A DNA stretch of 64,000 bases from Pseudomonadota bacterium (lineage in GTDB: Bacteria > Desulfobacterota > Desulfobulbia > Desulfobulbales > Desulfocapsaceae): contig JAHJNL010000010.1 of NCBI GenBank assembly GCA_018820855.1, positions 145,527 to 209,526 on the forward strand, written 5' to 3'. The translations under genes and the position numbers were made by a program. The notes beneath the pieces were generated by a model. The model did no database searches. It saw nothing but the letters and a program-made list of their open reading frames with translations, and was not told the origin of the DNA. Shown piece after piece: positions 24,967 to 34,086 of this stretch (its first letter is position 1; the number at the start of each line of letters is the position of its first letter).

Positions 24967-27240
24967 CTATCTGTAATAGAGGCTGGGACTGCCCATGGTC
25001 ATCAAAGATTTGTAAAGATTTCGGCGAAAATCGCGGCGATCCCAGATGCCTTGGATGTGTCCTCGTTTCAGGGCATTACGTGCCGAATGGTAATCCGGCG
25101 GGATGTCGATACCTGTAGTCTCTCGAATGACACGAGGTCCGGCAAAGCCGACACGGCTGGAACGGATGGCAAATTGATAGGGCGAGCAGCCCAGGAAGCT
25201 GGCAACCGGACCGGCATAGGAGTTGTTGTCGTACACAACAATGTAGAGTCCGCCGGCATCAATGTATTCCCGCACTGCCATGGTGCATTTGGGCATTTGG
25301 GTTACCCCGAGGGTTCCTTCCTGAATGCGGATACCGCCGGTGGTGTGAACATAGGAGAGCAGTGGGCGCTTTTTCCGTTTTGCCAGTGCACAGGCCTCCA
25401 CGAATTTTTCTCCCTCTGCCGAGCCCACGGTACCGCTTCGGAAATCAGAATAGAGCATGGATACAACGATATGGATGTCCATGATCTTTGCCTCAAAGGT
25501 GAGGTTCCCGGAGTTGCGGCCTGTTTTTTTCTTGGCCTGTTTGAGTCGTTCGGCAAAGCCTTTATAGTTCAACGGATTTCCGGATGTTATGTCCGTGTTG
25601 AAAGCCTGGATGGTATCCGGGTCAAAGATGTTATGCAGGTACCACTGGTGCTCTAATGGAAAATGGTGACCGCAGCTTTCGCAGACACCTGCAAATTCGC
25701 CAAAAAGATCAGGAATCCAGAGGTCTTTGCATCCGTATTTTTTACTGTTGGGGCAGGTAACAGTCCGGTCTTCGTTGGCCAGAGGGCTGATATAGCTGTC
25801 GGTCAATTCCAGAGGATCCTGGAGAGAATCCGAGATTAACGCTGCTTCGTTATAGGTGATTCGCAACGGAGGTACTTTCTTGTCTGCATCTTCCTTGGCA
25901 AAGAAGTCTCTTACCGTAGTCAGGGGCGTGGAAAGGCGTTTGAGGACCACGGAGCCCTCTCCTGATACCTCTTTGAAAACCTTTTTGAACTGTTTTTGAT
26001 GCGTTTTCAGGACATCATAGCGCAGGTTGTAGTATATCTTTTCTCTTTTTTCATGGATGCGCTTGAAAAATGACTCGGTGGGGGCCGGTTTACCGCTAAA
26101 GCCGAGCATGGCCATTTCCCGGTATTTTTTTGAGCGCAGGGCCAGGAGCCTGCGTTCCTCATCAGGGTTGAGATCCCAGGGGATATCAATGGGTAATTCC
26201 TTTCGTTCGGATTTCTTTTTCTTTCTCCTGTTTTCCCATTCGCGGAATGCCTTGAAGCTCTTGGTGTTGAGGACCACCTTGTCAGTGGCCCGCATGACCT
26301 CAGAGCGGATCTGGGCAAAAAAGGCAAAATCGTCGTGTCTTGCTCCGAGAGGTGGTTCCTTGACGATGGCATCGATGGTTCCGAGGGCCAGGTTGTCCTG
26401 AGCTGTCAGCTTAAGACGTTCTGCACAGACTTCGATCAGCTCTTTCGGGACTTTTTGACCTTCACCTATTCTTCCTTCAATGGCCGCAGCTCCTTCAGGG
26501 GAGATGACTGAGTAGTAGCCATGGGAACACATGAGGCGGAAATCGGATAGGCCAATGGCCTCGGCTCCGCCGGACCCTCCTTCTGAGATCATGGAGATGA
26601 GCGGTACCCGCAGTTTGGTCATGCTGTAGATGTTACGGGCAATCTGCTGGGCAGCTCCAGGGTACTCTTCAACGGGAAAGGAACCGGGGGTAAAGATATA
26701 GAAATGGATAGGGATGCCTTCCGTCTCGGCGACCTTCATGTAGCGCAGGGCCTTTTCATTTCCTTCCGGCCGGCAGGAACCGCCGTTTCTGAATTCTTCC
26801 CCGTGACCTGTTTCCTGGCCGATGACCATGACCGTGGCCGTATAAGGTTTGTTTTTGATCCTTCGCACAATAGTGGCCTTGGCACAGACCATGGCCGGAT
26901 CGATATTGGCCTCATCCTGGCCACCGAGTTCGGTGTAGTCCTCGTAGACGTTTTCCAGGATATCTTTGAGGCTGAAACGTTCTATGGTGCGGACAATGCG
27001 CACCCGTTCCATGGGAGTCAGCTGTTCTTCTGCTCGTTCTTCCAGGAAGCTGATCGATTCATCAAGCTTTCGGATCTCGACGCGGAAATTTTCCTCACTG
27101 TATTCGTAAGGATTTTGCTTGAGATGATTGCAGGTCTCTTGAAAGCCAAAGAGATTTCCCCAGTTTGTGAAGTCCTTAACTTGTATCAGGTAGTTGATGC
27201 GCTCCTCAATCTTATGGAGCTTTTTCAGTAATTCATTCAT
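24967..27240 (-). CDS. Acetyl-CoA carboxylase carboxyltransferase, AccA-AccD fusion
   Basis: A 757-residue polypeptide joining both transferase subunits. Residues about 1-340 are AccA-like (helical start, then EEFRNGGSCRPEGNEKALRY, SEGGSGGAEAIGLSDFRLMC and YYSVISPEGAAAI). A long charged linker of about 140 residues follows. Residues about 480-757 are AccD-like, with the four-Cys zinc ribbon (CPNSKKYGC and CESCGHHF, near 495-525), SGNLTFEAKIMDIHIVV and MLYSDFRSGTVGSAEGEKFV. The order alpha-beta is the reverse of the better-known AccD-AccA fusions. It lies 22 bases after a biotin carboxylase gene, so malonyl-CoA synthesis for fatty acids is the likely role. The BCCP partner is not adjacent. Confidence 0.88.
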   Translation of the reverse strand: MNELLKKLHKIEERINYLIQVKDFTNWGNLFGFQETCNHLKQNPYEYSEENFRVEIRKLDESISFLEERAEEQLTPMERVRIVRTIERFSLKDILENVYEDYTELGGQDEANIDPAMVCAKATIVRRIKNKPYTATVMVIGQETGHGEEFRNGGSCRPEGNEKALRYMKVAETEGIPIHFYIFTPGSFPVEEYPGAAQQIARNIYSMTKLRVPLISMISEGGSGGAEAIGLSDFRLMCSHGYYSVISPEGAAAIEGRIGEGQKVPKELIEVCAERLKLTAQDNLALGTIDAIVKEPPLGARHDDFAFFAQIRSEVMRATDKVVLNTKSFKAFREWENRRKKKKSERKELPIDIPWDLNPDEERRLLALRSKKYREMAMLGFSGKPAPTESFFKRIHEKREKIYYNLRYDVLKTHQKQFKKVFKEVSGEGSVVLKRLSTPLTTVRDFFAKEDADKKVPPLRITYNEAALISDSLQDPLELTDSYISPLANEDRTVTCPNSKKYGCKDLWIPDLFGEFAGVCESCGHHFPLEHQWYLHNIFDPDTIQAFNTDITSGNPLNYKGFAERLKQAKKKTGRNSGNLTFEAKIMDIHIVVSMLYSDFRSGTVGSAEGEKFVEACALAKRKKRPLLSYVHTTGGIRIQEGTLGVTQMPKCTMAVREYIDAGGLYIVVYDNNSYAGPVASFLGCSPYQFAIRSSRVGFAGPRVIRETTGIDIPPDYHSARNALKRGHIQGIWDRRDFRRNLYKSLMTMGSPSLYYR

Positions 27241-27262
27241 ATAAATGTTCCAGTTGCTATCC

Positions 27263-28666
27263 TTAGAAGGTAAGCAACCGGCTCAGGTTGTTTTTCAAAT
27301 AAGTCAGGTTGGTAATTATGGAACCACCCTGAGAGTCCTGCCCCTTAATGACGACCTCGTCAATAAACTGACCAGCCCGTTCCTTTGCTTCATTCATGGT
27401 GCGACCCCAGACCAGGGCCAGGGCCAGGTTGGGGTCGTATTCACTGGGAATGGTGTAGGGCTTGTGAAAAGGGACGTGGGTATAAACCACTGACCAGTCA
27501 TGTTCAGGAAAAGTGAACTCCGTGATGGTGCCGATCCAGGGAGCAAAACCGCGCTGGGTGTCTTCAGCTACAATGCGCAGTTCAATAGAGGCTCCTTTAA
27601 ATTCAACATCGTTTTGCTTGTAGCCGATTTTTTCACCGAGTGCCAGTCGGATCTGCTCGCGAATCAGGTTGGGGTGAGCGTTGTTCAGGTAACTGATACG
27701 GGCGGAGACATCATTTTCCACCTGGATACGGGTGTTTACTTCCAGGAGATAAGGCTGCCCGGAACGGGAAACAATCCATTCCCAGGTGCCCACATTGTCG
27801 TAGCGGACATGGGCGGCGAGTTTCAATGAATAATCTACAACCTGGTCCATGACTTTTTTTTCGTCAAAGTCATAGTCGAAACAGGATGCATGGAAGCCGG
27901 GAGCTGCTTCTACACGTTTTTGACGGCCTGTGGATTGGATGGTGCAATTACGCGAGCTGAAATGGATGCGCTCACCATGCTGGGAGCAGAGAAGCTGGAC
28001 TTCCAGGTGATTGTAGTCGGTGAGACACTGCTCAATAAGTACACCACCGTCTCCGAACTGGCGCTTGGCGTAGTTCTGTACCTGGCGGTAAATCCGGCGA
28101 AATTGTGTGATCTCAGTTACTTCTTCGATTCCCATGCCGCCACCGCCGGCAGCGGCTTTGACCAGGATAGAGGGATTTTCGACTCCTTGGGCTCTCTGGT
28201 CATCCATAAGGTGCTGGGCAATCTCTTCGGCTTCCATCTCGTTATAGATGGGGCTGTCTGTTCCCGGAATAGTGGGGATCTTCAGCTGGTTGGCCACCCG
28301 TTTGGTGTTGATTTTATCACCAAGGTTTTTGATGACCTCCCAGCTGGGACCGATGAAGATGAGGGAGCGGTCACGAATGGTGGCCCGCCTGGCAAAACGG
28401 AAGTCTTCTGAGAAAAATCCGTATCCTGGGTGAATGGCTGTACAGAGGGTGTGATCAGCTACGGCAAAGAGATCGTTGGGCTCTGTGTAACTGGTAATAC
28501 ACCAGGCATTCTGTTCAGGACCGCTGGTGATGTTGCGCTGAACGTGCTCCGAATCTTTATCTGCCTCGGTATAGACTACCACATAATCAAGACCGAGGTC
28601 TTTACAGGCGTTCATGATACGAATGGCGATTTCGCCCCTGTTTGCTATAAGAACCTTTCCTTCCAA
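27263..28666 (-). CDS. accC: Biotin carboxylase paired with AccA-AccD
   Basis: About 467 residues with an ATP-grasp biotin carboxylase fold: [38 protein letters not shown] and GQPYLLEVNTRIQVENDVSA. Compared with the operonic copy at 6-7.4 kb it has longer insertions (GPEQNAWCITSYTEPNDLFA), marking a separate subfamily. I place the start at a TTG (28666) because AAGAGGGA lies 6 bases upstream and the encoded protein then begins at the conserved KVLIANRG. A longer TTG start at 28759 has no ribosome site. It precedes accAD by 22 bases in one transcript. Confidence 0.85.
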   Translation of the reverse strand: MEGKVLIANRGEIAIRIMNACKDLGLDYVVVYTEADKDSEHVQRNITSGPEQNAWCITSYTEPNDLFAVADHTLCTAIHPGYGFFSEDFRFARRATIRDRSLIFIGPSWEVIKNLGDKINTKRVANQLKIPTIPGTDSPIYNEMEAEEIAQHLMDDQRAQGVENPSILVKAAAGGGGMGIEEVTEITQFRRIYRQVQNYAKRQFGDGGVLIEQCLTDYNHLEVQLLCSQHGERIHFSSRNCTIQSTGRQKRVEAAPGFHASCFDYDFDEKKVMDQVVDYSLKLAAHVRYDNVGTWEWIVSRSGQPYLLEVNTRIQVENDVSARISYLNNAHPNLIREQIRLALGEKIGYKQNDVEFKGASIELRIVAEDTQRGFAPWIGTITEFTFPEHDWSVVYTHVPFHKPYTIPSEYDPNLALALVWGRTMNEAKERAGQFIDEVVIKGQDSQGGSIITNLTYLKNNLSRLLTF

Positions 28667-28823
28667 CTTATCCCTCTTCTTGTGTAAACGATCGCATGTA
28701 TCAACTGTTTCCGTATCAGGCCTTTTGCTGTATTTAGTATATCCAGCGGTCCTGATCAAAAAAAATCAGCATCAATGAGTGCTTTCTGACTACTACTGCC
28801 CTGTAACAGGTTGTCCTCTCGTA

Positions 28824-28870
28824 AGTCAGGTGCTTGAAAGAAAAGAACATTTTCCTTCACGCACCTGACT
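28824..28870. other. Inverted repeat between divergent accC and corC
   Basis: The arms 28824-28833 (agtcaggtgc) and 28861-28870 are perfect complements around a 27-base loop. The place, about 160 bases upstream of accC and 180 upstream of corC, suggests a regulatory site or the end of a short leader; no regulator can be named. Confidence 0.4.
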
Positions 28871-29053
28871 GGAGCTACAAAAAAATAGTACTATGAAGAT
28901 TTTTTTGGCGACAATAATGAATAATCCTTACTATAGTCACAGGATAACAATTAGAAAAGAGAAAATGTGTTTCTGGACCAGAACGTCCCTTCCCTACCGA
29001 TGTTTAGTCGTTTGTGAACAGCCCGAAACACCGGAATATTTTCCTGAAAAGAG

Positions 29054-29935
29054 ATGACAAAAGAAAAAACAGACGCCCCAACGGGCACGAATGGACATAA
29101 AAGTTTTTTTCAGCGCCTGGCAGCCCTTCTGCCCTTAGGGCGTGCTCCCGAGACTACTGAGGCATTGGAACTTGAAATCCAGGAACTCCTTGAAGAAGGA
29201 GAGGAGCAGGGTTTGATCTCTTCCCTTGAAGAGAGGATGATCAATTCCATCTTTGATTTTCATGATACCCTGGCTGTGGAGGTAATGACCCCTTCCACTG
29301 AGATTGTCAGTGCCGAAGAGTCAACCCCGATCAGTGACCTGGTGGATCTGGTCATTGAAAAGGGCTTTACCCGTATCCCTATTTATCGGGAAAAGCCCGA
29401 TACTATTGTAGGTATCCTGCATGCCAAAGATCTGTTGAAGGTCTGCGCTCGGGGAGATAACGAGAAAGGGGTCAAGGGATTGTTGAGTCCCCCCTATGTC
29501 ATCAATGAGGAAAAACCCATTGTTGACCTGTTGCGTGAGTTTCAGAAACGGAAAATTCATGTGGCCGTGGTTGCCGACGAGTTTGGGACGGTGCGTGGTC
29601 TGGTCACTCTTGAGGATCTTCTGGAAGAAATCGTAGGCGAGATTGATGATGAGTCTGATGTGGTCAGAAACCTGCTTCAGGAAATTGATGAAGAAAGTGT
29701 ACAGGTCAAGGCCCAGGCCGACATCGAGGTGATTGAAGAACGATTTCATGTGATCATGCCTGAAGGCAATTATGAATCCATCGGCGGTCTTGTTATCTTT
29801 CTTCTGGGGCGCCTTGGTGTGGTCGGAGATGTTGTGGATGTAGAGGGGCTACGCTTTACCGTATTGAGCGCCACTGAACGTCAGATCGATCTGATGCAGG
29901 TCAGCCGGCTGTCATTAGAGCAGGATAAGGAGTGA
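29054..29935 (+). CDS. corC: CorC/TlyC-type CBS-domain protein
   Basis: A 293-residue soluble protein. After a low-complexity N terminus come the conserved linker ISSLEERMINSIFDFHDTLA and VEVMTPSTEIV, a CBS pair (about 80-205) and a C-terminal CorC_HlyC domain (about 215-290). It lacks the membrane DUF21 region, so it is the short CorC form. It overlaps lnt by 4 bases. The same pair (corC or ybeX then lnt) is found in enterobacteria, where CorC has been tied to Mg2+/Co2+ efflux and ribosome or envelope homeostasis. Adenosine-nucleotide binding by the CBS domains is expected. Confidence 0.88.
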   Translation: MTKEKTDAPTGTNGHKSFFQRLAALLPLGRAPETTEALELEIQELLEEGEEQGLISSLEERMINSIFDFHDTLAVEVMTPSTEIVSAEESTPISDLVDLVIEKGFTRIPIYREKPDTIVGILHAKDLLKVCARGDNEKGVKGLLSPPYVINEEKPIVDLLREFQKRKIHVAVVADEFGTVRGLVTLEDLLEEIVGEIDDESDVVRNLLQEIDEESVQVKAQADIEVIEERFHVIMPEGNYESIGGLVIFLLGRLGVVGDVVDVEGLRFTVLSATERQIDLMQVSRLSLEQDKE

Positions 29936-31494
29936 AGGCAGTAACAACCCGTACCGGATTGTTGGCCACAGGTGCTACGGTCCTGCTGCTCTGGCTGGCG
30001 CTCCCTGGCGGCGGCGGATTATGGCCTCTGCTGGCTGTTGCCTGTGTTCCTTTGTTTGTCTGCATATGCCGCGGAAGCCGGCGCCAGGCCCTGGCTTTTG
30101 GTTTTCTCGCCGGTGTCGCCCACTTTCTTCTGCAACTGTACTGGATCGTTTTTGTCCTTGGACACTATGGCGGGCTTCCCTTGTTTTTGTCCGTTCCTGC
30201 CCTGTTGCTTCTTGTTCTCTATATGGCAGCCTATGTCATGGGCTTTTCTTTTCTGGCCAACCTCTTTGTTCTCCGTTTCCCTCCTGGCTTGAGCCTCTGG
30301 CTGCTACCCTGTGTCTGGGTGGGATTGGATTGGCTGCGGTCTTTTTTGTTCAGCGGCTTTCCCTGGATGGATCTGGGCTACGGGCTTGCCGACGCACCCG
30401 CATTGCTGCAGTCGGCCGATATCTGGGGCCATTACGGCCTGACCTTTCTGGTCGTGCTGGTCAACACCCTTTTATCTCTTCAAGTCGTGCACTGGGGGAA
30501 CAGAAGGATGGTGGTCAGACTTATGACCCCTGTATGTCTCCTTTTGGCCCTGGTTGCCATCTATTCTGCAGGACGTTGGCAACAGCTGAATTCTGAAAAG
30601 CCGGAAAGGGAGTCCATGACCGTGGCCGTGATCCAGGGCAACGTGGATCAGAATCAGAAGTGGCTTCCGGCGCGGCAGCAGGAAACGGTACAAAACTATA
30701 TCGAACAGAGTCGGGAATTGATGCTTGGCACGCCGCGACCGGAACTGGTGGTCTGGCCGGAGACGGCACTGCCTTTTTATCCTGTAGCCCATCCACTCCT
30801 CGGTCCTGTTCATAGTTTTGTTTCCCGGGAACAGGTGATGCTCCTGACCGGGGCACCGTGGTACCAGAGAAAGAGTGATGGGCAGGGGGAGACGGAGTTT
30901 TTCAACAGCAGCCTGCTCTTTGATCGCAAGGGGGATATTGTTGCCCGCACCTCCAAAACCCATCTGGTGCCCTTTGGCGAATATGTACCGCTGAAGCGTT
31001 TTCTCTCATTTCTCGAACCCTTGGTGGAGGCAGTAGGCGATTTTAGTCCGGGGGAAATTCATGATCCCCCAGCTTGTCAGAAGGCGAAGATTGGGGTATT
31101 AGTCTGCTTTGAATCCATCTTTCCGGATATATCCAGAAAATGGGTGGATGCAGGGGCAACGCTTTTGGTCAATATGACCAATGATGCCTGGTACGGACGC
31201 TCCAGCGCTCCGCATCAGACTTTGGCCATGACTCGTCTGCGAGCCGTGGAAACCAGAAGGACTATAGTCCGTTCGGCAAACACTGGTTTCTCAGCATTTA
31301 TCGATCCTCTGGGGCGTCTGCAGCAGTTGTCGCCACTGTTTGTCCCCTGGGGGCGCAGTGACCGGGTACAGATCATGAAAGGACGGACTCTTTTTGTCCG
31401 TGGAGGATACCTTTTTGCTCCGGCGTGCTTTGTTTTGATGATAGTTGGCTGTGCAGGACTTCTGCGGCGGCGTGAAGAGGAAAGGAAAAGCTAA
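29932..31494 (+). CDS. lnt: Apolipoprotein N-acyltransferase
   Basis: A 520-residue inner-membrane enzyme that adds the third acyl chain to the N-terminal Cys of lipoproteins. The first about 215 residues hold some six to seven helices, followed by a periplasmic nitrilase domain and a last helix near 490. The catalytic triad is visible: Glu near 277 in VVWPETALP, Lys near 342 in SKTHLVPFGEY and Cys near 392 in VLVCFESIFPD. The GTG start overlaps the corC stop (GTGA). Lipoproteins that would need it occur in this window (the binding protein at 19 kb). Confidence 0.93.
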   Translation: MKAVTTRTGLLATGATVLLLWLALPGGGGLWPLLAVACVPLFVCICRGSRRQALAFGFLAGVAHFLLQLYWIVFVLGHYGGLPLFLSVPALLLLVLYMAAYVMGFSFLANLFVLRFPPGLSLWLLPCVWVGLDWLRSFLFSGFPWMDLGYGLADAPALLQSADIWGHYGLTFLVVLVNTLLSLQVVHWGNRRMVVRLMTPVCLLLALVAIYSAGRWQQLNSEKPERESMTVAVIQGNVDQNQKWLPARQQETVQNYIEQSRELMLGTPRPELVVWPETALPFYPVAHPLLGPVHSFVSREQVMLLTGAPWYQRKSDGQGETEFFNSSLLFDRKGDIVARTSKTHLVPFGEYVPLKRFLSFLEPLVEAVGDFSPGEIHDPPACQKAKIGVLVCFESIFPDISRKWVDAGATLLVNMTNDAWYGRSSAPHQTLAMTRLRAVETRRTIVRSANTGFSAFIDPLGRLQQLSPLFVPWGRSDRVQIMKGRTLFVRGGYLFAPACFVLMIVGCAGLLRRREEERKS

Positions 31495-31541
31495 AGACTG
31501 AAGGGGAAATGGCACTTATTGCAAGCTGTTACCTTCAGTCT
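31495..31541 (+). terminator. Hairpin between lnt and prfB
   Basis: The arms 31495-31504 (agactgaagg) and 31532-31541 (ccttcagtct) pair perfectly, starting just after the lnt stop codon; likely terminator or processing hairpin. Confidence 0.5.
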
Positions 31542-31575
31542 GGTTACTTACTATTTTAAATTTGGAGTACAGGAT

Positions 31576-32686
31576 ATGTCTATTGATACCGGAGCTGCAG
31601 TTTCCAGACAGAAATTGCAGGATCTGAAAGGCCGGATGCAGGCCTTGAAGGAGCATCTTTGACCTTGCCAGGCGAAAAGATGAGTTAGAGCGTTTGGAAC
31701 AGCAGACCTTGATGCCAGGATTTTGGGATGATGCGGCTGTTGCCCAGAAAGTGCAAAAGGAATTGGGGCAGTTACAAGACGTCATTAAGAGCTGGGAAGA
31801 TGGTTGGCACGAGTTGGAAGAGACCGAACTTCTCCTGGAAATGGCATCTGAGGAGAAAGACAGCGATATCGAAAACGAGGTGGCCCTGTCCCTGCCAGCC
31901 ATGGAGGAACGCATTGATGTGGCTGAGCTCGAGTGTATGTTTTCGGGTGAGCATGATGCCAGTAATGTGATCATGTCTATCCATGCCGGAGCCGGAGGAA
32001 CCGAGGCCCAGGATTGGGTGGGGATTCTTCTGCGCATGTATTTGCGTTGGGCTGAAATCAAGGGGTTTAAGGCAGATATTCTGGATTATCTGCCTGGTGA
32101 TGAGGCTGGAACCAAGAGTGTCACTATTATAATCAACGGGCGTTTTGCCTATGGGTATATGCGCTCTGAGCTTGGAATTCATCGCCTGGTGCGGATCTCG
32201 CCTTTTGATGCCAGCGGCCGAAGGCATACCTCCTTTGCCTCGGTTATGGTTATGCCCGAACTCGACGATACCATTGATGTGGAGATTGATGAGAAGGATC
32301 TGCGTGTTGATACTTACCGGGCCAGTGGCTCAGGTGGCCAGCATGTCAATAAGACTGATTCTGCCATCCGTCTTACCCATCTTCCCACCGGGATTGTGGT
32401 CCAGTGTCAGAATGAGCGCTCTCAGCATCGGAACAAAGATACAGCCATGAAGATGCTCGCTTCCCGTCTCTACGAGCTGGGGAAACAAAAACAGGCGGAA
32501 CAGCAGGAGGGACTGTCCGGCGACAAGAAGGGTATTTCCTGGGGCAGCCAGATCCGTTCCTATGTCCTGCAGCCTTACCGTATGATCAAGGATCATCGGA
32601 CAGATGTAGAGGTGGGAAACGTGGACGCGGTGCTGGACGGTAATCTGGAGAGCTTTATCAAGGCCTATCTTCTCTGGGCCAAGTAG
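31576..32686 (+). CDS. prfB: Peptide chain release factor 2, with programmed +1 frameshift
   Basis: The gene starts at ATG 31576 (MSIDTGAAVSRQKLQDLKGR) and reaches an in-frame TGA at 31660. A +1 shift at CTTTGAC gives LARRKDELERLEQQTLMPGF and the rest of RF2, about 369 residues in total. The GGQ loop is ASGSGGQHVNKTDSAIRL, which positions the hydrolytic Gln in the ribosome. The SPF tripeptide that recognises UGA/UAA is in VRISPFDASGRR. The stop at which the ribosome shifts is UGA, the RF2 codon, giving autoregulation. All elements of the classic prfB mechanism are present. It is followed within 17 bases by the GlcF-like gene. Confidence 0.95.
31648..31663 (+). promoter_or_regulatory. prfB programmed frameshift signal
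   Basis: AAGGAG (31648-31653), three bases, then CTT TGA C (31657-31663). The internal Shine-Dalgarno spacing and the slippery CUU-UGA-C are the same as in the well-studied prfB signal, so low RF2 should favour the +1 slip. Confidence 0.92.
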
Positions 32687-32702
32687 CAGGAGGAACAGGG
32701 TA

Positions 32703-33914
32703 ATCGGAGCATCGTGCTGTGCAAAATGCGGGGCCTGTTCGGCGGTCTGTCCGGTTTATCGGGCAAGCGGCTGGGAAGCCCATACTTCCAGGGGAAAACT
32801 CCATCTCCTGGAGGCTATGGGCCTTGCCGACAGCAGCCCTGTCTTTGTAGATATCTTCTCCGCCTGTCTGCTCTGTGGCGCCTGCAGCGCAGTCTGTCCT
32901 CGGCAGATCAATGTCTGCCGGGAGCTGGTGGCCGCTCGCGCCACCTTTTCATCTCTTGCCGGACCTCATGGCTATGAGAAATTTCTGGCCCGTAAACTCC
33001 TTGATTATCCTGCCGGTCTGAATGGACTCCGTATTCTTGGCCGTGCAGGAGAGAAGCTGCTGGGGGCACGTCTTCCTAAAGACTCCGGGCTCAGGCTGCG
33101 TCTGGCACAGTTTTCCGAGGATGCTTTTACCTCTCTTGCACGGGAGAAAGGTCTGTCTGCTCCGTTAACAGGAGAACCTCTTACCTGGTTTCCGGGGTGT
33201 GCTTCCCGGTATCTCTTTCCTGATATGCTCTCTTCCTGCCGGTCTCTGCTGGCTGGCTCCGGTTACTCCCTGAACCTCCCTGGCGAGTTGGCCTGTTGCG
33301 GCCTTGCTGCCTGGGCGGCTGGAGATATGGAGGGGGCAAGAAAGAGCGGGCGCAGGAATATTCAAATCCTGGAAGCGAGTGAAGGACCTGTTCTGGTCTC
33401 CTGTGCCTCCTGTTTTGCCCATCTTGGCCACTATCCTGAACTTTTTGCAGACCAGGGGGAGTGGCAGCAGCGGGCTGAAAAGGTGGCTTCACGTCTTGTG
33501 GAGTTGAGTGTTTTTCTTGCATTACAAAGCGACAGTGAAGAGAAACGCCCTGAACTGTCCGGAGAAAAACTTCGGGTTTATTACCATGCCCCCTGTCACC
33601 TGCGCCATGGCTCTGCAGCCTCTGATCAGGCGCATCGACTCCTTCAGGAAACCGGCAGGGCAGAGGTGCTGGAATTGCCCGGCGGCCAGCGCTGCTGCGG
33701 CCAGGGCGGGCTGTTTCATGTGGCCCATCCGGAACTTTCCGCTTCCATCCGAGATCAGTTGGTGACAGATGTCCTGGCCCTGCAGCCGCAGGTGGTTACT
33801 TCGACCTGTTCCGGCTGCCTCATGCAGTGGCAACAGGGACTGACTGCGGCAGGGAGCAGGGTCAAGGTCCTGCATCTGGCGCAACTCCTGGAGCAGATGA
33901 CGCAAAAGGGCTGA
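32703..33914 (+). CDS. GlcF-like iron-sulfur/CCG-domain protein with a non-canonical start
   Basis: About 403 residues. Two 4Fe-4S motifs open the protein, CAKCGACSAVCPVY and CLLCGACSAVCPRQ, followed by two cysteine-rich CCG domains (WFPGCASRYL with LACCGLAAWA and CASCFAHL; YHAPCHLRHG with GQRCCGQGG and CSGCLMQW), as in glycolate oxidase GlcF and heterodisulfide reductase B-type proteins. It should pass electrons between a partner dehydrogenase and carriers. No ATG, GTG or TTG occurs in frame between the upstream stop at 32607 and the ATG at 32817, which would delete the first cluster. An ATC at 32703 lies 9 bases behind AGGAGG (32688-32693) and is my chosen start. No flavin subunit gene is adjacent. 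Confidence 0.78.
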   Translation: MGASCCAKCGACSAVCPVYRASGWEAHTSRGKLHLLEAMGLADSSPVFVDIFSACLLCGACSAVCPRQINVCRELVAARATFSSLAGPHGYEKFLARKLLDYPAGLNGLRILGRAGEKLLGARLPKDSGLRLRLAQFSEDAFTSLAREKGLSAPLTGEPLTWFPGCASRYLFPDMLSSCRSLLAGSGYSLNLPGELACCGLAAWAAGDMEGARKSGRRNIQILEASEGPVLVSCASCFAHLGHYPELFADQGEWQQRAEKVASRLVELSVFLALQSDSEEKRPELSGEKLRVYYHAPCHLRHGSAASDQAHRLLQETGRAEVLELPGGQRCCGQGGLFHVAHPELSASIRDQLVTDVLALQPQVVTSTCSGCLMQWQQGLTAAGSRVKVLHLAQLLEQMTQKG

Positions 33915-34086
33915 CCCCGGTTTCTTTCTTTTCCTGTTTCCCCGTCTATATTCTTCCTTGCAGAGAGCGGACAGGGCGTGTAAGAAAAGGGAATTCAATG
34001 TAAAGATGCGTTGTTTGGTACGGGGAAAGAAATGAGAAAAGGGGGCAGGGTTTTTTTTTCCTGCTTGTATTTGACAGGGTTTAGCC

